A stretch of 59,924 nucleotides of DNA from Helicobacter baculiformis (GTDB lineage Bacteria > Campylobacterota > Campylobacteria > Campylobacterales > Helicobacteraceae): contig NZ_FZMF01000005.1 in the NCBI RefSeq assembly GCF_900197685.1, forward strand, positions 1 to 59,924, written 5' to 3'. A program made the position numbers and the translations under genes. Below are positions 55,149 through 59,924 of the stretch, in pieces. The notes under the pieces are model-generated. The model was not told where the DNA came from and ran no database searches. It worked only from the letters and a program-made list of their open reading frames with translations. The number at the start of each line of letters is the position of its first letter. The first letter of the stretch is position 1.

Positions 55149-56288
55149 ATGAAAATTGCCATTGTAGAAGATGACATCAACATGCGCAAGAGTTTAGAAC
55201 TCTTTTTTAGCGATCAAGAAGATTTAGAAGTGGTCGCCTTTAAAAGCCCTAAAGACGCGCTCAAAGCCCTAGATGCAAGTTTTGAACTCATCATCACAGA
55301 CATCAACATGCCCCAGATGGATGGGCTGGAGTTTTTGCGCAAATTGGAGGGGCGTTATGAAGCCATTGTGATTACGGGTAATGCCACACTCAATAAAGCC
55401 ATCGAGTCGATTCGCTTAGGCGTGAAGGATTTTTTTCAAAAGCCCTTCAAGCCAGAATTGCTTTTAGAATCCATTTATCGCAGTAAAAAGGTGCTTGAGT
55501 TTCACAAAATCCACCCTGTGAATAAAGCTTGTAAAAAAGAATTTTTCATCGCCACATCGTGCGCCCTAGAGGCGGTGCAAAAACAAGCGCTCAAAGCCGC
55601 TGCCACCGATGCGAGTGTGTTTTTACAAGGTCCTAGTGGGGTGGGTAAGGAGGTCTTTGCCCATTTTATCCATGAACACTCCAAGCGCAAAGACGCGCCC
55701 TTTGTGGCGATCAACATGGCAGCCATCCCCGAGCATTTGTTAGAATCAGAGCTCTTTGGCTATGAAAAGGGGGCTTTTACGGACGCGACCAGTGCCAAGG
55801 CGGGGCTGTTTGAGAGCGCGCACAAGGGGAGCGTGTTTTTAGATGAAATTAGCGAAATGCCCTTGAAACTCCAAAGCAAGCTTTTAAGAGCGATCCAAGA
55901 AAAAGAGATCGTGCGGCTTGGTAGCCACAAGCCTATTAAAATTGATGTGCGCTTCATCGCCGCCACCAACACCAATATCCACGAGAAGATCGCCGCCAAA
56001 GAGTTTAGAGAAGATCTCTTTTTTCGCCTGCACACCATCCCGCTGAAGATCCCCCCCCTAAGAGAACGCAAGGAGGAGATTTTACCCCTAGCGGAGTGGA
56101 AGTTACAAGAAGTGCTGTGCGCCTATGATTTGGGGGCAAAGAGTTTTAGCGATCAGGCTAAGGAGTGCATGCTAAATTACACATGGCATGGCAATATCCG
56201 CGAACTGCTCTCTGTGGTGGAGAGGGCGGCTATCTTAAGTGAGGGGGCACAAATTAGCGAAAAAGACCTGTTTTTAGAAAGAAGTTAA
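55149..56288 (+). CDS. flgR: FlgR, sigma-54 activator of flagellar genes
   Basis: NtrC-type response regulator that, with its kinase FlgS, switches on sigma-54 flagellar genes. The receiver domain has Asp51 in LIITDINMPQMDG. The AAA+ domain has Walker A GPSGVGKE and the loop GAFTDA where GAFTGA is usual. The protein ends at residue 379 soon after NIRELLSVVERAAIL..SEKDLFLERS: there is no Fis-type DNA-binding domain, as known for H. pylori and Campylobacter FlgR. ATG at 55149 with AAGGAG five bases upstream. Confidence 0.95.
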   Translation: MKIAIVEDDINMRKSLELFFSDQEDLEVVAFKSPKDALKALDASFELIITDINMPQMDGLEFLRKLEGRYEAIVITGNATLNKAIESIRLGVKDFFQKPFKPELLLESIYRSKKVLEFHKIHPVNKACKKEFFIATSCALEAVQKQALKAAATDASVFLQGPSGVGKEVFAHFIHEHSKRKDAPFVAINMAAIPEHLLESELFGYEKGAFTDATSAKAGLFESAHKGSVFLDEISEMPLKLQSKLLRAIQEKEIVRLGSHKPIKIDVRFIAATNTNIHEKIAAKEFREDLFFRLHTIPLKIPPLRERKEEILPLAEWKLQEVLCAYDLGAKSFSDQAKECMLNYTWHGNIRELLSVVERAAILSEGAQISEKDLFLERS

Positions 56289-56334
56289 CTTCTTTGTGCT
56301 ACTCATGGGCATCTTGTACAGAAAGGATTAGTAA

Positions 56335-57258
56335 GTGGTTTATACAAATGCTTTAGAACTCATCGGCAGCACCCCCATTTTAAAGACAAACCACCTTTTA
56401 GAGGAGGGGGCGGCAGATTTTTTTGTCAAATTAGAGAAATTTAACCCGGGAGGGAGTGTGAAGGATCGCGCGGCTTTGGGGATGATCGAGCAGGCAGAAC
56501 AAGACGGGCGGCTGACTAAAGGAATGACCATCATTGAGCCCACCAGTGGCAACACCGGAATCGCTCTAGCACTCATGGGCTTGCTCAAGGGCTATAAAGT
56601 GATTATTGTGATGCCAGAGACCATGAGTGTGGAGAGGCGCGAACTTATTAGGGCTTATGGGGCAGAACTCATCCTAACAGAAGGAGCGAAAGGTACAAAG
56701 GGCGCTATCGATAAGGCTTTAGAATTGAGCAAACAAGAGGGCTATTTCATCCCCCAACAATTTGAAAACCCCGCTAACCCCCAAAAACACTACGACACCA
56801 CCGCCCAAGAGATTTTAAAGGATTTGCCCGGCGTGGATGCTGTGGTGTTGGGCGTGGGCACGGGGGGCACGATTGCGGGCGTGGGGCGTAAGTTTAAAGA
56901 ACAAAACCATCCAGCTAAAATCATCGCAGTAGAGCCCGCCCAATCTCCCATTTTAAGTGGGGGGACGCATAGCCCCCATAAGATTCAAGGCATCGGAGTG
57001 GGTTTTGTGCCGGCCAATTATGATAAAAGCGTGGTGGATGCAGTGATCACTGTGGATGAAAAAGAGGCAGCGCAGTGTGCCAAACTCTTTGGAGAAAAAG
57101 AGGGGATTTTGGTGGGGATCTCTTCAGGAGCGGCGATTTTTGCCGGATTACAGGTGGCGCGCAAATTGGGCAAGGGCAGGTCTGTACTTGCTATTGCCCC
57201 TGATGGGGGAGAAAAATACATCTCCACCGGACTCTATGATGCTGGATCTGGATTATAG
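56335..57258 (+). CDS. cysK: cysteine synthase (O-acetylserine sulfhydrylase)
   Basis: PLP enzyme making cysteine from O-acetylserine and sulfide. GTG start at 56335 with AGAAAGGA upstream. Motifs: PLP-lysine [35 protein letters not shown], and the C-terminal substrate loop [12 protein letters not shown]. 307 residues. It overlaps cysE by 23 bases, so serine acetylation and sulfide incorporation are coupled in one operon. Some Helicobacter CysK enzymes act in reverse transsulfuration; context with cysE favours the direct route here. Confidence 0.95.
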   Translation: MVYTNALELIGSTPILKTNHLLEEGAADFFVKLEKFNPGGSVKDRAALGMIEQAEQDGRLTKGMTIIEPTSGNTGIALALMGLLKGYKVIIVMPETMSVERRELIRAYGAELILTEGAKGTKGAIDKALELSKQEGYFIPQQFENPANPQKHYDTTAQEILKDLPGVDAVVLGVGTGGTIAGVGRKFKEQNHPAKIIAVEPAQSPILSGGTHSPHKIQGIGVGFVPANYDKSVVDAVITVDEKEAAQCAKLFGEKEGILVGISSGAAIFAGLQVARKLGKGRSVLAIAPDGGEKYISTGLYDAGSGL

Positions 57259-57754
57259 CTTAGAGCGCGCCCTGCAACAGGACCCGGCCGCGCGCAATAA
57301 ATGGGAGGTGTTATTGCTCTATCCGGGGATCCATGCCCTGCTTGCCCACCGCCTAGCCCATACCCTGCACAAGCGCCGGCTTTACTTTATCGCGCGCGCG
57401 CTTTCACAGCTGATGCGCTTTATCACCGGGATAGAAATCCACCCGGGGGCAAAAATTGGGCGCGGGCTTTTTATTGATCATGGCATGGGTGTGGTGATTG
57501 GGGAAACCACAGAAATTGGCGATGATGTTACCATTTATCACGGGGTAACTCTAGGGGGCACGGGCAAGCTCAAGGGCAAGCGCCACCCTACCTTAGGCGA
57601 TCGTGTTGTCGTGGGAGCGGGGGCGAAGGTGCTAGGGGCAATTAGTATTGGCAATGATGTCAAAATTGGAGCTAATGCCGTGGTGCTCCACGATTTGCCA
57701 ACCGGATCAACAGCTGTAGGTACGAAAGCCAAGACAATTACGAAAGAAGGTTAA
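57236..57754 (+). CDS. cysE: serine O-acetyltransferase
   Basis: Makes O-acetylserine for CysK. 172 residues, a short form lacking the long N-terminal domain of E. coli CysE. Starts at one of two adjacent ATG codons (57236 or 57239) inside cysK. Sequence: [20 protein letters not shown], then the left-handed helix with [42 protein letters not shown] and [19 protein letters not shown], holding the catalytic His and substrate residues. The binding site is weak, so coupling with cysK is likely. Confidence 0.95.
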   Translation: MMLDLDYSLERALQQDPAARNKWEVLLLYPGIHALLAHRLAHTLHKRRLYFIARALSQLMRFITGIEIHPGAKIGRGLFIDHGMGVVIGETTEIGDDVTIYHGVTLGGTGKLKGKRHPTLGDRVVVGAGAKVLGAISIGNDVKIGANAVVLHDLPTGSTAVGTKAKTITKEG

Positions 57755-58087
57755 GGCTCGTTGCAACGATTAAGCCAGTCTACGTGCTATGTAGAGTGAG
57801 GTACTTGGGGGGTGCGATTCGAAACTCTTTAACTCAGCAGACGCGGTGCGCTTGTTCTCTACGAGCACATCAACCTAAGAAATCAAAGATTTTAATGCAT
57901 TTGGGCATTTCATGAGATCTTAGAGACTAGTGGGATTTAAAAAAATAATTTCTTAACTCAGAAATTTGGAATAGCTTTCCGTGTGTGTTGTGCGCACGAC
58001 TTAAGTTGATTTTTGTACTTTTTAACACACTAGAGTTTCTCATTGCTATAGCCAAATTCTGTACCCTGTGCTAGGAGGCACACAAGA
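57755..58087 (+). other. intergenic region before the ClpX-like gene
   Basis: 333 bases without a credible gene. It holds an inverted repeat AATTTCT/AGAAATT (57947-57953 and 57960-57966), a short palindrome GTGCGCAC (57990-57997), TTGTACTTTTTAACAC, and a possible -10 TATAGC near 58048 for the next gene. A T-loop-like GATTCGAAAC (near 57818) does not fold into a tRNA. Confidence 0.45.
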
Positions 58088-59311
58088 ATGTTTTTTGTTC
58101 TTTTGGTTTTGTTTCTTTTCGTGTGGTATAGCTTGAGCGTAGGTACCACGAATAAAAGGATCACTATAGAGGATTTGGGTGGCTCTGCTCTCGGTATCCC
58201 CCAAGTAGCAGAATCTAGTCCTTTGGATAAGCCCCGTTATACTTTATCCAATGAAGACGAAAAACCTAACTCAACACTTCCTGCAAACTCTCTGCTTATA
58301 TCCAACATGACAGGACAATTCATTCTCACTCAACAAGACAAATACTCTCCCAAAGCTATCAAGGCATATTTGGATCGCTATGTCATTGGTCAAGATCAGG
58401 CTAAGAAAAGCATGAGTTTAATCTTTAGCGATCACTACAAGCGCATTAATGGTAAATCCGATTTACAAAAAGCCAACGCTATCTGTATAGGACCTTCTGG
58501 GAGCGGTAAGACTTTTTTAATAGAAAATGCTACAGAATATTTAGATATTCCTTACTGCATCGCCAACGCTGCTTCTTTCACTCCCACAGGTTACATAGGT
58601 AATGAGACGAACCAAATATTCGCCACACTCTATAGCAATGCGGATCAGAACATTGAGAAAGCTCAAAAAGGGGTGGTAATTTTAGATGAAATTGACAAAT
58701 TAGGACAGGGGAGTTGGCATGATAAAGAATGGCGACAAGGGGTACAAAACGAATTATTAAAAGTCATCGAGAAGGGGATAGTCTCTTTTGAATACGGGCA
58801 ACGCACTAGTCATGTAACCATCTCTTTAAAAACTGATCATATTCTTTTTATCGCCTTAGGGCATTTTGAAAAGCTATGGCATCATAACCGGGCAAGCGCT
58901 TTATTTGAAGTGAGCCAAAAATCTAAGCTTTTCCCTTTTAGCAATGAAGATTTGATAGAATGTGGGATGAAGCGTGAATTTCTGCGTCGCTTTTCTGTAC
59001 GTGTGTTATTTGAACCAGTGAGTATGGATATGCTCACAGAACTTTTAGATCGCCGATTAAAACCCTTCCAAGAAGAATTTATAGATAATGGTAGTGTTTT
59101 AGAGTTTAGTCAAAATGCCAAGCGCACTTTGATAGAGCAAGCGTTACAAGAAGGGATTGGTATGAGTGGATTGGATCAAAAACTACATGAGGTGCTCACC
59201 CCTTTGCGTTTTGATATAGAACATTACGAAGGATTTAAATGTTTAATTACTCGCAGTGTTCTAAGAGGAGGGCGGGTACGAGTATTGGGATTAGAAGAGG
59301 AACCTATCTAG
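58088..59311 (+). CDS. membrane-anchored ClpX-like AAA+ ATPase
   Basis: Unusual AAA+ protein, 407 residues. One membrane segment at residues 1-15 (MFFVLLVLFLFVWYSL), then a low-complexity linker to about 85. The ClpX-type core follows: LDRYVIGQDQAKK, Walker A IGPSGSGKTF, pore-loop-like TGYIGNE (ClpX: AGYVGED), Walker B VVILDEIDKL, MKREFLRRFSV with the arginine finger. The small domain has GMSGLDQKLHE where ClpX has GARGLR, so the sensor-2 Arg is Asp. The ClpX zinc domain is absent and no IGF (ClpP-docking) loop is seen. A strong AGGAGG precedes the ATG. A role as membrane remodeller is an inference. Confidence 0.85.
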   Translation: MFFVLLVLFLFVWYSLSVGTTNKRITIEDLGGSALGIPQVAESSPLDKPRYTLSNEDEKPNSTLPANSLLISNMTGQFILTQQDKYSPKAIKAYLDRYVIGQDQAKKSMSLIFSDHYKRINGKSDLQKANAICIGPSGSGKTFLIENATEYLDIPYCIANAASFTPTGYIGNETNQIFATLYSNADQNIEKAQKGVVILDEIDKLGQGSWHDKEWRQGVQNELLKVIEKGIVSFEYGQRTSHVTISLKTDHILFIALGHFEKLWHHNRASALFEVSQKSKLFPFSNEDLIECGMKREFLRRFSVRVLFEPVSMDMLTELLDRRLKPFQEEFIDNGSVLEFSQNAKRTLIEQALQEGIGMSGLDQKLHEVLTPLRFDIEHYEGFKCLITRSVLRGGRVRVLGLEEEPI

Positions 59312-59319
59312 GAAGAAAA

Positions 59320-59345
59320 GCAAGTTAAATTTTCTTGCGTTTGTT
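59320..59345 (+). terminator. possible terminator after the ClpX-like gene
   Basis: GCAAG (59320-59324) and CTTGC (59334-59338) form a 5-bp stem followed by GTTTGTTTT. It is weak but well placed, 8 bases after the stop. Confidence 0.4.
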
Positions 59346-59435
59346 TTATGGGATGACTTGGATATTTAAAGCCAACGAATCATCCTATTATTGGAGAGTT
59401 GACTAGGATCAGTGTGTTAAAAAACTAGAGCCAAA

Positions 59436-59799
59436 TTGCAAAAGTACGCCCAAAATAAAGAAGCAACGCAGCGTTTGGCGAATGCTGTGCGTGTGTGTGA
59501 GGCCGAGCCGGCAAGAAGCAGAATGCTTTGTAGTCGTTTGCGAGGATAAGAAAGAGCTTTTTAAAAAGCTAGTGGAGCTTGCCAAGAGTCCCGAGCAAGC
59601 CATGGACTTTGCTACCCTTAAACCAGAGATTGCAGCGGTAGTGAGAGCAGATGTGCTCATCATCAAACTACAAGGGGTGCAAATGAATAACCATTCACAC
59701 AAGCACAAGCATACGGATTTATTTGACTACTATCTGGTACAAGATACTTTACATTTTTGGTATGAAATTTGGGTGTTCCTCGCTTCTATGGGCAAGTAA
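59436..59799 (+). pseudogene. broken gene of unknown family near the contig end
   Basis: Two reading frames together look like one protein. Frame 1 (from about 59436) reads LQKYAQNKEATQRLANAVRV up to about 59500, then degrades and stops. The second frame (59482-59799) becomes protein-like at KELFKKLVELAKSPEQAMDF, contains NNHSHKHKHTDLFDYY and ends WVFLASMGK. The switch lies near a GTGTGTGT run (59491-59498). Adding one GT would join the frames. No start with a binding site is seen, and the upstream part seems lost. No family recognised. Confidence 0.4.
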
Positions 59800-59924
59800 A
59801 GAGCATGTAAACACCCCCCCCCTTGGGGATCTGCTAACGCCTCAATCTAAGGATTTTTCAAGAGGCTGGCAGGGTGAGCCCCTACCCTCTAACCCCCCCC
59901 TTGCCCCCTTTGTCCCAATTAGGG
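59800..59924. other. contig end with poly-C tracts
   Basis: No gene. It contains a run of nine C (59814-59822) followed by TTGGGG, and a run of eight C near 59893-59900, in very GC-rich sequence. The contig may stop here because of such tracts. Confidence 0.5.

Noticed and set aside
57800-57880. T-loop-like GATTCGAAAC and D-loop-like AACTCAGCAG suggesting a tRNA fragment
   Set aside because: The elements are in the wrong order and no acceptor or anticodon stem can be formed on either strand.
1-59924. CRISPR arrays, insertion sequences and prophage
   Set aside because: No regularly spaced repeats, transposase motifs or phage structural genes were seen in the window.

Overview
The window looks like a chromosomal contig from a gastric, non-pylori Helicobacter (the H. 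felis / heilmannii / bizzozeronii / suis type). Many blocks keep H. pylori gene order as I remember it: rimP-rbfA-infB-ylxR-thrB-tsaB-lpxC-minC-M23-three outer membrane proteins-panB-ruvB; dxr-cdsA-NadC-type carrier; rluB-dnaE followed later by an Mce/Mla-type transporter; ABC-2 permeases-HlyD-TolC-CorC-Pit; flgP-lipoprotein-fadL; dgkA-gyrA-flgR. Other genes do not fit H. pylori: napF and napD, a haem-motif chemoreceptor and a membrane-anchored ClpX-like ATPase. Species identity is an inference from order and protein character; no search was run.

Layout. 73-10553 (minus strand) is a tightly overlapping run of translation factors, cell-envelope genes (lpxC, minC, an M23 peptidase) and three tandem outer membrane proteins. 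panB-ruvB and tmRNA (ssrA) run on the plus strand to about 12850, followed by a small secreted protein of unknown function. 13382-15098 holds xth-napF-napD and tRNA-Phe. 15100-22531 holds a TSUP permease, a YafQ-like toxin with no visible antitoxin, dxr-cdsA, a DASS transporter, a HinfI-like (GANTC) restriction-modification pair and rluB. 22531-28837 holds dnaE, the CxxCH chemoreceptor and waaF. 28834-34607 holds a Sel1-repeat protein, the lipoprotein-MlaD-MlaF-MlaE set and another small outer membrane protein. 34604-43245 is transport: AzlCD, a tripartite exporter lacking a visible ATPase, a CorC-type protein and a Pit permease. 43329-48921 (plus) holds a nucleoside phosphorylase-like gene, a self-contained unit for a 41-residue Asn/Ser/Gly/Cys peptide, nhaC, and flgP-lipoprotein-fadL. 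48933-57754 holds aspB, lpxR, dgkA, gyrA, flgR, cysK and cysE. 57755-59924 is less ordinary: a ClpX-like AAA+ ATPase with an N-terminal membrane segment, then a broken gene and poly-C tracts at the contig end.

How the genes work together. The envelope theme is strong: LpxC, WaaF and LpxR (lipid A and core), the Mce/Mla set (lipid traffic), CdsA and DgkA (phospholipids), M23 and MinC (wall and division), and many outer membrane proteins. Motility and sensing are represented by FlgP, its partner lipoprotein, FlgR and the chemoreceptor. The best candidates for something undescribed are the membrane ClpX-like ATPase (58088-59311) and the Asn-rich Cys peptide unit (44070-44284). The haem-motif chemoreceptor and the antitoxin-less YafQ gene follow.
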